From a virus: a DNA stretch of 39,037 bases. A program made the position numbers and the translations under genes. The stretch covers positions 1 through 39,037 of IMG/VR virus record IMGVR_UViG_3300007514_000030. One strand, 5' to 3'. Positions 30,364-38,539 of this stretch are shown here, in pieces; within the stretch, counting starts at the first letter, position 1, and every line of letters starts with the position of its first letter. The notes below the pieces were generated by a model. That model searched no databases, was not told where the DNA came from, and saw nothing but the letters and a program-made list of their open reading frames with translations.

Positions 30364-30786
30364 ATGGTTAACGATAATTTAACACTAACAGGTGCACTAG
30401 TTATTTCATTAAATGACGTAGTAGTGCAAAGAACAAAAAATTTAGTGGTAACGGCAGGTAAAGAATGGGTAGCAGATCGAATGAACAATGCGAATACAGT
30501 AATGACGCATATGGCATTAGGTACTGGTACTAACGCAGCAGCTGTTGGAGATACCACGTTACAGACAGAAATTGACAGAAATGCTTTAACAAGCACTACT
30601 GTTTCAACTAATACAATTGCATATGGGTGTACTTGGGCAGCTGGTGACGGTACAGGTGCTATTACTGAAGCTGGTCTTTTCGATGCTGCTTCAGGTGGTG
30701 ACATGCTTGCACGTACTGTATTCTCAGTAGTTAATAAAGGCGCATCAGACTCAATTACTATTACGTGGACTATCACCATATCTTAA
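30364..30786 (+). CDS. Tail appendage protein (conserved phage structural type)
   Basis: A 140-residue beta protein. KNLVVTAGKEWVADRMNN, MTHMALGTGTNAAAVGDT, LQTEIDRNALTSTTV, ITEAGLFDAASGGDMLARTV and SITITWTIT follow the order of a recurring phage structural family (kNlvt..G...ia..., iGtGt, EitR, i.EaGLfna...m.aRt.F). Likely a fibre-adjacent or decorating protein. GGAGCTTTAAAAA precedes the ATG. Confidence 0.6.
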   Translation: MVNDNLTLTGALVISLNDVVVQRTKNLVVTAGKEWVADRMNNANTVMTHMALGTGTNAAAVGDTTLQTEIDRNALTSTTVSTNTIAYGCTWAAGDGTGAITEAGLFDAASGGDMLARTVFSVVNKGASDSITITWTITIS

Positions 30787-30815
30787 TAACCTCTGTTACT
30801 TAAAGGAGTACAGCT

Positions 30816-31292
30816 ATGGGCGTAAAGTTTACGAATAATGCATATACAACATTAGCCTCAACAATATCAGCTGGGGCGACTAGTTTTGATGTAGCTTCAG
30901 CAGCGACTCTTCCTACTTTAGGTGCGGGAGATTGGACGTATGTATCTCTAACCGATGAAGTAGTTAAAGTTACGGCTATTTCGGGGGTTACTTGTACATG
31001 TGATGCTGTAGCAGGTGGGCACTCTTCTGGTATTGCTGTTGAACTTAGAATGACATCAGAATTATTAGAGGATTTTGCAGCTGATGACCAGTATTCAGAA
31101 ACTATAGTTACTCCGACAGCAGGTCAAGTAACTTTTAATCACACGTATACTGTTGGACGACTACATGTATTTATGAATGGTGTTAAACTATTAAACGGAG
31201 CGTCTAATGATTTTACTGCTACTAATGGTACTACCATAGTACTTGCATCAGGCGCTACTACTTCAGATAAAATGGAATTTGTTAATTTTTAA
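30816..31292 (+). CDS. Tail appendage protein
   Basis: A 158-residue protein. FTNNAYTTLASTISAGATSF DV-type opening (residues 5-26) and a second domain, ETIVTPTAGQVTFNHTYTVG then RLHVFMNGVKLLNGASNDF, match two domains common in marine podovirus tail proteins, the latter being a receptor-binding-protein stem type (qt.f..tY.vG.l.Vf.NGv.l...dft). AAAGGAGTACAGCT is the RBS. Confidence 0.6.
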   Translation: MGVKFTNNAYTTLASTISAGATSFDVASAATLPTLGAGDWTYVSLTDEVVKVTAISGVTCTCDAVAGGHSSGIAVELRMTSELLEDFAADDQYSETIVTPTAGQVTFNHTYTVGRLHVFMNGVKLLNGASNDFTATNGTTIVLASGATTSDKMEFVNF

Positions 31293-31303
31293 AGGATATA
31301 GAT

Positions 31304-32080
31304 ATGAGTAAAGCTAGAGAACTCGCAAACTTACTAGAAGTAGATGGAGATGTTGTCTCAGCTAGCTTAGACAATGTTCCTGCCTCCGACTGGACGACAT
31401 TATTGAATAAACCCTCTCATGCAGATACAGATACTACTGATGCGAGTAATATCGGAAGTGGGACATTACCTAATGCTAGGATAGCTTCATTACCAACTAG
31501 TCAATTAACAGGAGCTATAACAAGTGTACCTTCTCATGGGTTAGCGGCTAGTGCAACAACAGATACTACATCGGCATCTAATATTACTTCAGGAACACTT
31601 CCTAATGCTCGAATATCTTCTTTGCCAACAAGTCAGTTAACTGGAGCATTAACAAGTGTGCCTTCACATGGTTTAGCCGCATCTGCTACTACGGACACCA
31701 CTAATGCAAGTAATATTAGTGGTGGAACATTAGCAACTGCTAGATTAGGTTCTGGTACTGCTAATTCAGGGTCATACCTAAGAGGTGATGGGTCATGGCA
31801 AACAAATTGTACGAATCATGGCAATTGTTCTAATTGTTCAGGTACAGATAGTTATGGTAATTGTGCTAATTGTTCTGGAACGGGTAGTGGAACTATGACA
31901 GGAATTGGTGGTAATATTGCAACTGTACCTCCAAGAAACCCTCAGAACACGCAATTTGGACAATGTAATTGTGGAGAACAATGTACATATATAAACCTAT
32001 CATATAGTAATCCTACTTTATCCACCGTTAATGGCCCGAATTTACAGCAATGCGCTTGCGCATGTGCTTGTAATTGCTAA
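31304..32080 (+). CDS. Tail fibre with tandem repeats and Cys-rich C-terminus
   Basis: A 258-residue fibre-like protein. Residues about 40-150 hold two near-identical 44-residue repeats and part of a third, containing GTLPNARIASLPTSQLTGA and SVPSHGLAASAT. GSYLRGDGSWQT is a motif typical of tail fibres. After it the sequence changes character: about 90 residues contain 13 Cys in clusters (NCTNHGNCSNC, GNCANC, QCNCGEQC, and a final QQCACACACNC). The first clusters themselves repeat the unit NCxNCSGT. It is the gene directly upstream of the oxygenase/radical SAM set and may be its substrate. Confidence 0.75.
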   Translation: MSKARELANLLEVDGDVVSASLDNVPASDWTTLLNKPSHADTDTTDASNIGSGTLPNARIASLPTSQLTGAITSVPSHGLAASATTDTTSASNITSGTLPNARISSLPTSQLTGALTSVPSHGLAASATTDTTNASNISGGTLATARLGSGTANSGSYLRGDGSWQTNCTNHGNCSNCSGTDSYGNCANCSGTGSGTMTGIGGNIATVPPRNPQNTQFGQCNCGEQCTYINLSYSNPTLSTVNGPNLQQCACACACNC

Positions 32081-32098
32081 TAAATAAAGGGAAACATT

Positions 32099-33118
32099 AT
32101 GTTTAAAAAAATGTATAACAGCTTATCAATGCCAGTTCATATTGAATTACTATTTCATGCTGATTATGTATGTGTAAAAACATGGAGTAGAATATCAAAA
32201 ACAAAATATGATGCTGTAGTTGAAAATAGTGATTCGTATGATGGACACGAACGAAGTTTAAATATGGTAAATTACACTAATTATCTATCTTTTCCTGCTG
32301 ATGCTAGTGGTATTTTTTATTCTAAAATGCCAGCAGCACACAGTAAAGGCCCGGTGATAACAGGTGAAGAATTTCTTCCTAATATTCCTGCTGATATTCG
32401 TGATACATATACTACAAAATTAGCAGATACTTATTGGGAAATGCGTTCATATTCATGGATTGATCCTGCTGACCCATCTATTAAGGGTGGAGAATTATCT
32501 GATGCTGCTTGTTGGGTTGTAGGTGTTGGGCATTTAGAAGTTCTTCCAGATGATTTAGCTACTCTTGGATGTGATGAAGTACATCATACTTTACCTGCGT
32601 TTAATTCTCTTGCATACTCAATTAGTTCAAAAGCCCATCCTTTACGAGAAACTCGTCATAATGGAGCACCTGTATGTGTAATGGTGTATAGAGCATTTGT
32701 AGATGATGCCTTCACTAATTGCTCTGTAACTATGAAATACAACAAAGGTTATGGTTTTAGTACTAATGTAGTTGATGGATGGACAGAAGGTAGTGGATAT
32801 AATTATCTTGGAGAATTAGCTGAAGCAATGCCTTCTTTTGTTGTAACAAGTGGTGGTGGAACACTTGATGCTGATGCAACTGATACTGTTGAATTTAAAA
32901 TGGTTGATTCAGATGGAACTACTATTGAAAAAGAAGTTACAGTATATTTAGAGTCTACAGGAGGATATTTACCCAAAACTAGAGTTACAACTACTAATAA
33001 AGGTTTAGGAACGTTTAAAGTTACTGCATTAGGGTTAGCATCTAGTGAAACATTTAAGGTAAAAATAGGGCTTAGAAATTATACTGGCGTTGTTGATGTT
33101 GCATACACCATCAATTAA
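32099..33118 (+). CDS. Putative structural protein with C-terminal Ig-like domain
   Basis: A 339-residue protein. The first 240 residues are rich in aromatic, Asp and His residues (FPADASGIFYSKMPAAHSKG, ADTYWEMRSYSWIDPADPS) and are not a family I recognise. The last 90 (FVVTSGGGTLDADATDTVEF, EKEVTVYLESTGGYLPKT and FKVKIGLRNYTGVVD) look like a bacterial Ig-like domain. AAAGGGAAACATT is the RBS. It lies between the fibre and the oxygenases, so it may be another fibre component or a modification target. Confidence 0.5.
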   Translation: MFKKMYNSLSMPVHIELLFHADYVCVKTWSRISKTKYDAVVENSDSYDGHERSLNMVNYTNYLSFPADASGIFYSKMPAAHSKGPVITGEEFLPNIPADIRDTYTTKLADTYWEMRSYSWIDPADPSIKGGELSDAACWVVGVGHLEVLPDDLATLGCDEVHHTLPAFNSLAYSISSKAHPLRETRHNGAPVCVMVYRAFVDDAFTNCSVTMKYNKGYGFSTNVVDGWTEGSGYNYLGELAEAMPSFVVTSGGGTLDADATDTVEFKMVDSDGTTIEKEVTVYLESTGGYLPKTRVTTTNKGLGTFKVTALGLASSETFKVKIGLRNYTGVVDVAYTIN

Positions 33119-33677
33119 TTTTTACAAAGACTGGCTTATTACTGATAAGTTAAATATTGATAACTTAATACAAGTAGTAAACAAAGGTATTGAGACAAGT
33201 GTCTCAGTACCTCTTGATTATTTAAGTATTGGCGGTAATTATTCTACTAAACAGTATAGTTTATTTAAATATTTTAAAAACAGTTCAGAACTTAATAGTC
33301 TCAAAGAGAAGATTTTATTAAACTTAAATACACATTTGAAGTTTAAATGTAATAAGTTAATATTACAAAATGCTTGGTCAATTTTAAGTTACGAGCATTC
33401 CTACCACACTCTACATAAGCATAATAATAATAAAATAAATTGGATAACTTCTGTAATATATCTAGCTGTTTCTAAGTTTGATGATTACAAATATCCACGT
33501 GATTCTCCTGGAGATTTTTATTATGTTTACCAACAAGATAAAGAAATTCAGTATAATAACCATAAGCCTCAAATAGGTGATTTACTTATATTTCCAGTTT
33601 GGTTATGGCATGGGACGTATCCTCAAACAAAAGGTTTGAGGCAAACATTAAATTTGGAATTTGAAATATGTCTGTAA
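33096..33677 (+). CDS. 2OG-Fe(II) oxygenase-like protein (PF13759/TIGR02466 type)
   Basis: A 193-residue protein from the ATG at 33096, which overlaps the previous gene; the RBS is weak. YHTLHKHNNNKINWITSVIY gives the HxH..., ss-VYY-type metal/strand motif, and PQIGDLLIFPVWLWHGTYPQ then GLRQTLNLEF gives the distal His and the 2-oxoglutarate-binding Arg. This is the order of the TIGR02466 oxygenases. They hydroxylate unknown substrates with Fe(II), O2 and 2-oxoglutarate. Part of a run of five oxygenases. Confidence 0.7.
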   Translation: MLHTPSINFYKDWLITDKLNIDNLIQVVNKGIETSVSVPLDYLSIGGNYSTKQYSLFKYFKNSSELNSLKEKILLNLNTHLKFKCNKLILQNAWSILSYEHSYHTLHKHNNNKINWITSVIYLAVSKFDDYKYPRDSPGDFYYVYQQDKEIQYNNHKPQIGDLLIFPVWLWHGTYPQTKGLRQTLNLEFEICL

Positions 33678-34492
33678 ATATACATGATAAATTAAATATT
33701 AATCATGAATGGACTACTCCTATTGGTAAAATGCATATTTATTTACCAGAAATTACAAGACAAGTTTTAATTAGTATTATGACTAAACAAAGTATGGTCT
33801 TTACTGAACAGACTTATGATAAGAAAAACAAAACTGCTAAGGAATTAAATAAATTTAATAATAGTATTTATAATTTGTTTGATTATTCTAAGGATAATTT
33901 AACATCTTTAGAATTAAGTGCTTTAAAAGAATTTGAAAAGATATCTTCAAAAATTATTAGAACTTACATTAATAAAGCATGGGAAATTGATGAAGATGTA
34001 GAAGTTAAAGTAAGAGCTTTTGGTAATGTTCAAAGACCATTTTCTCGAAGAACGTCTCCTCATTTTCATCATGGTTGGGATGGTGTTTTTGTTCATTATT
34101 TAACTGTTGGAGAAGAATTTAATCACCCCAAATTTAGTGATGAAAAGAATGAACACTTAGCAACAACAGCTGAAAGAACAAAAGAGAGTAGAGAAATACT
34201 AGATAAAGCGGACATACAAACTTCACCTGAAGATTATAGTGGAGATTTACTTTTACTTGATCCAAGACCAGCAATACGAATGCCTTATAATAATAAGGCA
34301 AAAACTATCAAACCTGAAGTGGGATTAACTTTAGTTCATCCTGCGTATCTTTGGCATGAAACGCAAACTCATACAAAGCCTGGGATTAGAGTAGCTATAG
34401 TAATTAACTTTAATATTAATAATAGAAACTATGATGAGTTGCCTACTAATTTAGCTTTTTATCGTCATGAAGATCCTAGTGTTTTACCCTAA
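33668..34492 (+). CDS. 2OG-Fe(II) oxygenase-like protein, paralogue A
   Basis: A 274-residue protein. RAFGNVQRPFSRRTSPHFHH (H132, H134) is the proximal motif; GLTLVHPAYLWHETQTHTKP and GIRVAIVINF supply the distal His and the Arg. LDPRPAIRMPY links them. It is clearly paralogous to the protein at 35109, sharing FGNVQ, DPRPAI, WHET and similar length. The N-terminal 100 residues are helical and extra to the oxygenase core. Overlaps the upstream gene by 10 bp. Confidence 0.7.
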   Translation: MSVNIHDKLNINHEWTTPIGKMHIYLPEITRQVLISIMTKQSMVFTEQTYDKKNKTAKELNKFNNSIYNLFDYSKDNLTSLELSALKEFEKISSKIIRTYINKAWEIDEDVEVKVRAFGNVQRPFSRRTSPHFHHGWDGVFVHYLTVGEEFNHPKFSDEKNEHLATTAERTKESREILDKADIQTSPEDYSGDLLLLDPRPAIRMPYNNKAKTIKPEVGLTLVHPAYLWHETQTHTKPGIRVAIVINFNINNRNYDELPTNLAFYRHEDPSVLP

Positions 34493-34503
34493 GGAGATAA
34501 ACT

Positions 34504-35112
34504 ATGCATTTGGTTAGAGAGCATGTTCTTTCATCAGAACAATGTAATCAACTTATTACTAATTATGATTCTCTGGATAACTATATAGAAGCAACAACAT
34601 ATGCTCGGGCAGAGGATAATAAATCACGTAATAACACTTTTGGTTATGGCTATGATTTTTCAGGTAACTATGTTGTTAAAGATGATAATATAAGAGCAAG
34701 TTTAATACATTGGGTTAACCCAATAGATTTAATTAATAAAGCTCTTTATGGATTTATGTTAGAAGCTAATACACATTTTTTTGATTATAATATTTCTGAC
34801 CATGAGCCAGTACAATTTACTAAATATCAAGCAGGTGGTGTGTTTTCTTGGCACTATGATACTTATACTAGAGATCAAATAGAGAATAATCGCCAGAGAA
34901 AATTGACTGCTAGTTTACTATTAAGTGATCCTAATGAATATGAAGGAGGCGTATTAGAATTTTTTAATGGAAAAGATGCCCCTATTACAACTTCTCAAGA
35001 TCAAGGAACTATTGTAATTTTTGATTCTAGTGATTGGCATAGAATTACTAAGATTACTAAAGGCATTCGTCACTCTTTTGTAATGTGGGCTGTAGGAGCA
35101 AAATTTAGATGA
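34504..35112 (+). CDS. Prolyl-4-hydroxylase-like (PKHD-type) 2OG-Fe(II) oxygenase
   Basis: A 202-residue enzyme with a canonical triad: WHYD (H117, D119), DWH (H179) and IRHS (R189, binding 2-oxoglutarate). YQAGGVFSWHYDTY, KLTASLLLSDPNEYEGGVLE and GTIVIFDSSDWHRITKITKG follow the PiuC/P4Hc family closely. Members hydroxylate protein side chains or small molecules. CTAAGGAGATAAACT is a strong RBS. The stop overlaps the next start. Confidence 0.85.
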   Translation: MHLVREHVLSSEQCNQLITNYDSLDNYIEATTYARAEDNKSRNNTFGYGYDFSGNYVVKDDNIRASLIHWVNPIDLINKALYGFMLEANTHFFDYNISDHEPVQFTKYQAGGVFSWHYDTYTRDQIENNRQRKLTASLLLSDPNEYEGGVLEFFNGKDAPITTSQDQGTIVIFDSSDWHRITKITKGIRHSFVMWAVGAKFR

Positions 35113-35936
35113 CTACAAATGCAGAAAAACAACTAGATATAGCTCAAGATTATATTAAATATCATCAGACTCGAAAACCAGAAGCTGAAGATACTACTAG
35201 ACATGTAATGGATGAGTTGGCAACAATAACACATAGATTCACAACTCCGTTTATGGAAATGGATTCTAGGTTACCCGAAAAAATGAAAAAAGATTTAATT
35301 TCTGTTTTGGTTGATAAAGAAGAAGCTATGTCTGAGTTAAAAGAAAAAAATCCAGATTTTTATTCTATAGCTGAATCCAAAGGATTTTATGCAACAACTC
35401 ATTATAATCTTTTTTCTGAAAAAGATATGGAAGACTACCCAGAACAAAAAGATTCTATTTTGCAATTTGAGCAAATAGCATGTCAACAAATTAGATATTA
35501 TATTCGTAAAGGTTGGGGTATCCAGCAAGCTGATGATCTAAAATTAGAAGGTAGATGTTTTGGTAATGTACAAGAGCCAGGAGCTAGAACATACCCTCAT
35601 TATCATCAAGATGTATCTGGTGTTTTAGTTAATTACTTGGCTATGGGAGATGAATCTATCCCATATGAAGAGCAAATTTATAAAGATATGGATAAATCTT
35701 CCAGACATGGTAATCATCAGATTTTATTTCAAGATCCTAGACCTGCTATTGGATACCCGTATTGGGAAAAGATTTATGCTGTAACACCTAGAGTAGGACT
35801 ATCAATTATTCATCCTAATTATGTTTGGCATGAAACTAACACTTGGCGGGGTGAAGGAACAAGAGTCAGTATTGTTGTTAATTTTAGAATTATTTCACAT
35901 GGATATAATGAATTACATGAAACCTTTCGAAGTTAA
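35109..35936 (+). CDS. 2OG-Fe(II) oxygenase-like protein, paralogue B
   Basis: A 275-residue protein, the same length as paralogue A. RCFGNVQEPGARTYPHYHQD contains the proximal His pair and here also an Asp in HxD spacing. QDPRPAIGYPYWEKIYAVTP and VGLSIIHPNYVWHETNTWRG then RVSIVVNFRI supply the rest. The unusual 130-residue helical N-terminus is shared with paralogue A. Start overlaps the previous stop (ATGA). Confidence 0.75.
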   Translation: MTTNAEKQLDIAQDYIKYHQTRKPEAEDTTRHVMDELATITHRFTTPFMEMDSRLPEKMKKDLISVLVDKEEAMSELKEKNPDFYSIAESKGFYATTHYNLFSEKDMEDYPEQKDSILQFEQIACQQIRYYIRKGWGIQQADDLKLEGRCFGNVQEPGARTYPHYHQDVSGVLVNYLAMGDESIPYEEQIYKDMDKSSRHGNHQILFQDPRPAIGYPYWEKIYAVTPRVGLSIIHPNYVWHETNTWRGEGTRVSIVVNFRIISHGYNELHETFRS

Positions 35937-36417
35937 AGATAATTTTTTATCTGAAGTAGATTTTAAGAAAGTTACAGATGCTATTATAGATGGAGATATC
36001 CATTGGCTATATAGTAAAGCAGTTGCAGGCATGACAGAACAAGAAGATGACAATTATGGGTACTACTTAAGTAATATAGGAACAGATCATCCTTTTTATA
36101 ATTTTATGAATCCTATATATGATAAATTAGGTATTGATACATTAGTTGATACAATATATCGATTAAGAACAATGCATTATCCTAGAACACATACTCTTGT
36201 AAAACATCCATTACATCGGGATCAAAATCATTCTGTACAAACAATGTTATTATTTCTAAATACTTGTGATGGCTATACTTATTTTAAAGAACAGGATAAA
36301 AAACTTTATTCTGTAGCAAATACAGCTGTAATCTTTGATTCAATTAATTTACATCATAGTACAACTACGACCAATGCAAATAGAAGATTATGTTTGCAAG
36401 TAAGTTGGAAAGGATAA
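35908..36417 (+). CDS. 2OG-Fe(II) oxygenase-like protein with HRD motif
   Basis: A 169-residue protein. Start is uncertain among ATGs at 35899, 35908 and 35917, all inside the end of the previous gene. PLHRDQNHSVQTMLLFLNTC gives HxD (H103, D105), and TAVIFDSINLHHSTTTTNAN then RR gives distal His and Arg. The fold is therefore that of small cupin-like 2OG oxygenases found in marine phages. Ending VSWKG. Directly precedes the radical SAM gene. Confidence 0.7.
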   Translation: MNYMKPFEVKDNFLSEVDFKKVTDAIIDGDIHWLYSKAVAGMTEQEDDNYGYYLSNIGTDHPFYNFMNPIYDKLGIDTLVDTIYRLRTMHYPRTHTLVKHPLHRDQNHSVQTMLLFLNTCDGYTYFKEQDKKLYSVANTAVIFDSINLHHSTTTTNANRRLCLQVSWKG

Positions 36418-36422
36418 TAACT

Positions 36423-37784
36423 ATGAAGTTTAAATTTCATATGACTAAAGGTGATGAAGAATTAGTATTAGACTACGATAATTCTACATCTGAATTACGA
36501 TATGAAAATGGGGATATTGTTATTCCTCAAGATATTTTTATAGATAGAGCCCCATTTTATAAGATGAATGCAGGAAAACGTGGGTTAAAAAAGATAAAAA
36601 TACAATTAGGTTTTAAATGTAATTACTCTTGTGAGTACTGCTCACAACGGTTTGTACCACGAAATCCAGATGATAGTCATACAGAAGAAGAAATAGATTC
36701 TACGCAAATTGATGCATTTATAAAGAGTTTTAATAATATCTCTATTGGAGAAGAATTGCATTTTGAAATGTGGGGTGGGGAGCCGTTTTTATATTTTGAA
36801 AAAATGAAAATTGTAACTGAGCAACTTCATGTCAAATTTCCTAACGCTACTTTTAGTGTTATAACGAATGGTTCTATATTAAATCAAGAAATAGTGGATT
36901 TTATTCAAAAATATGGGTTTAGAGTTTCTATTTCCCATGATGCTAATGGTCAAAAAACTAGAGGACCGGACCCACTAGATGATCCAGAACAAAAGAAATG
37001 GTTATTTAAATTACGTAATCTATTAGTTCCTGAGCAAAAGTTCTCTGTTAATGCCATGATTCATAAACATAATGATAGTAGAGCAGATGTACAAAAATGG
37101 GTTAGAAATACTTTTGGAATGGTAAATATTGGTGAGGGCGGAACTGTTGATGCATATGATGAAGGTGGAGCTTCTATGTCATGGCAATCTGAAGAAGAGC
37201 ATATTGCATACAGAAGACAAGCTTTTAATGATGTTATGCATAGAAAAATTGATCAATTTAATATTTTAAATCAAAAAATAGGTAATTTTATTAGTTCTAT
37301 AAGAGAACAACGATCTTCGGATTCATTATTTCAAAAATGTGGTATGGATCATCCAGATACAATGGCTGTTGATTTAAATGGGAATGTTACTACTTGCCAA
37401 AATGTTACTGTATCAGGAGAAAATCCAGCAGGCATTTCCCATAAAATTGGGCATATGGATAATTTAAATGCTGTAGATATTAAAACAGGTACTCATTGGT
37501 CAGATCGAGAAGAGTGTGTTAAATGTCCTGTTTTACAATTATGTCAAGGATCATGTTTATTTCTATCCCCTGGATCAAAAGAATGGGAACTTTCATGCGA
37601 TAATTCATATTCCGATAATGTTGTGTGGTTAGCTGCTGGATTATATGAACTTACGGGTTATACTTTGTATCGTATTGAAAGTACTGATTTACCAGAATAT
37701 AGAAAAGATGTATTTGGCTTTAATACAACAAAATATGCTGTGGAGAATGGAAATAGTGGTAAGATATTAGAAGGTAAAGCATGA
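36423..37784 (+). CDS. Radical SAM enzyme with SPASM domain
   Basis: A 453-residue enzyme started at MKFKFHMTKGDEEL, with GGAAAGGATAATAACT upstream. CNYSCEYC (C66, C70, C73) binds the radical SAM [4Fe-4S] cluster; EMWGGEP (115-121) is the SAM-binding GGE motif. The C-terminal 110 residues have the SPASM Cys pattern, with TCQN, then CVKCPVLQLCQGSC and a later Cys, for auxiliary clusters. Such enzymes modify peptides or proteins (thioethers, epimerisation, formylglycine). The substrate is not defined; the Cys-rich fibre upstream is the best local candidate. Confidence 0.92.
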   Translation: MKFKFHMTKGDEELVLDYDNSTSELRYENGDIVIPQDIFIDRAPFYKMNAGKRGLKKIKIQLGFKCNYSCEYCSQRFVPRNPDDSHTEEEIDSTQIDAFIKSFNNISIGEELHFEMWGGEPFLYFEKMKIVTEQLHVKFPNATFSVITNGSILNQEIVDFIQKYGFRVSISHDANGQKTRGPDPLDDPEQKKWLFKLRNLLVPEQKFSVNAMIHKHNDSRADVQKWVRNTFGMVNIGEGGTVDAYDEGGASMSWQSEEEHIAYRRQAFNDVMHRKIDQFNILNQKIGNFISSIREQRSSDSLFQKCGMDHPDTMAVDLNGNVTTCQNVTVSGENPAGISHKIGHMDNLNAVDIKTGTHWSDREECVKCPVLQLCQGSCLFLSPGSKEWELSCDNSYSDNVVWLAAGLYELTGYTLYRIESTDLPEYRKDVFGFNTTKYAVENGNSGKILEGKA

Positions 37785-37816
37785 CTTTTAAATGGGTTTT
37801 CTGTGCAGTTAAGTAA
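37781..37816 (+). CDS. Very short frame MTFKWVFCAVK
   Basis: Eleven codons overlapping the radical SAM stop by ATGA, with GAAGGTAAAGC upstream. Contains one Cys. It could be a translational coupler to the next gene or chance. Confidence 0.25.
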   Translation: MTFKWVFCAVK

Positions 37817-37834
37817 AGGGCAAGGTAACAATGA

Positions 37835-38149
37835 ATGGAAACTTTACTACACGATGCGTGGGTTTTATTTGTCGGCATCGGATCTTGGTTTGTAAATCGT
37901 TTGAGTAGTAAATTAGATGATTTAGATAAAGATAAAGCTGATTCAGAAGCTGTTAAAATTCATGCTAAACGACTACATGAAATAGATAGACGTTTAGATC
38001 AAGTAGGCGCAACTACTATAAGTCGAGAAGAGTTTAAAAGTGATATTACTTTAGCTCATAATCGAATAAATGATCTTGAGCAACGCAAAGCTGAACGAAT
38101 TCACCGTGTTGATGTCAAGATGAAGGATGGCGAGAACCATGACAGATAA
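37835..38149 (+). CDS. Membrane-anchored coiled-coil protein (lysis-type)
   Basis: A 104-residue protein. LLHDAWVLFVGIGSWFVNRL is a hydrophobic N-terminal segment, followed by a charged helix to the end (SKLDDLDKDKADSEAVKIHA, RINDLEQRKAERIHR). The layout fits i-spanins and some pinholins. CAAGGTAACAATGA precedes the ATG. First of a run of small membrane genes after the modification operon. Confidence 0.55.
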   Translation: METLLHDAWVLFVGIGSWFVNRLSSKLDDLDKDKADSEAVKIHAKRLHEIDRRLDQVGATTISREEFKSDITLAHNRINDLEQRKAERIHRVDVKMKDGENHDR

Positions 38150-38348
38150 GTTTAATGAGATGCTGATTGGTGCCCTTGCTATAGTAGGTGGATTCATTAC
38201 TAAGAGAGTTTTTAATAATCACGATAGTTTAAGTGATCGTATTACTGCACTAGAAAAAACTGTTGTGACTAAAGAAGACCTTAATACAATTGAACGCAAT
38301 GTGGAGATGATAGTCACACATTTAATTAATAAAGGAGATACACCATGA
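38139..38348 (+). CDS. Small membrane protein with coiled-coil tail
   Basis: A 69-residue protein from the ATG at 38139; an in-frame ATG four codons earlier is possible. NEMLIGALAIVGGFITKRVF is one membrane helix, then a helical tail with heptads (RITALEKTVVTKEDLNTIER). The same layout as its neighbour suggests paired products, perhaps holin/antiholin or spanin components. Confidence 0.55.
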   Translation: MTDKFNEMLIGALAIVGGFITKRVFNNHDSLSDRITALEKTVVTKEDLNTIERNVEMIVTHLINKGDTP

Positions 38349-38539
38349 TTAAAACAGTTATTGATTTCGTTGATAAAATGATGCCTGGTCACAAAACTTA
38401 CGCAATAATGATAATCGGAATGGCAATGATGGTTTGCCAAATGTTAGGTTATCATCATTTTGACCAAGAAGCATGGGGAGTATTAGGCATTGGCGGTGCA
38501 GCTACTTGGAAAATGGGGCAAGATCGTAAGAAGAAGTGA
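38345..38539 (+). CDS. Holin-like protein
   Basis: A 64-residue protein. GHKTYAIMIIGMAMMVCQML and AWGVLGIGGAATWKMGQDRK give one certain and one weaker membrane segment and a basic C-terminus (RKKK). This resembles small phage holins with an HKTY.. start and W...lG.A sequence. AAAGGAGATACACC is the RBS. Start overlaps the previous stop. Confidence 0.6.
   Translation: MIKTVIDFVDKMMPGHKTYAIMIIGMAMMVCQMLGYHHFDQEAWGVLGIGGAATWKMGQDRKKK

Noticed and set aside
30357-30779. 140-codon reverse-strand frame opposite the tail protein gene
   Set aside because: It is antisense to a well-supported structural gene with good RBS, and its composition (Val/Ala/Ser) is what the complement of that gene produces.
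33668-34492. Fe(II)/2OG halogenase, because HHG replaces HxD seen in the paralogue
   Set aside because: Related oxygenases of this family commonly have HxH motifs without Asp at that place, so loss of Asp is not evidence for halide binding.
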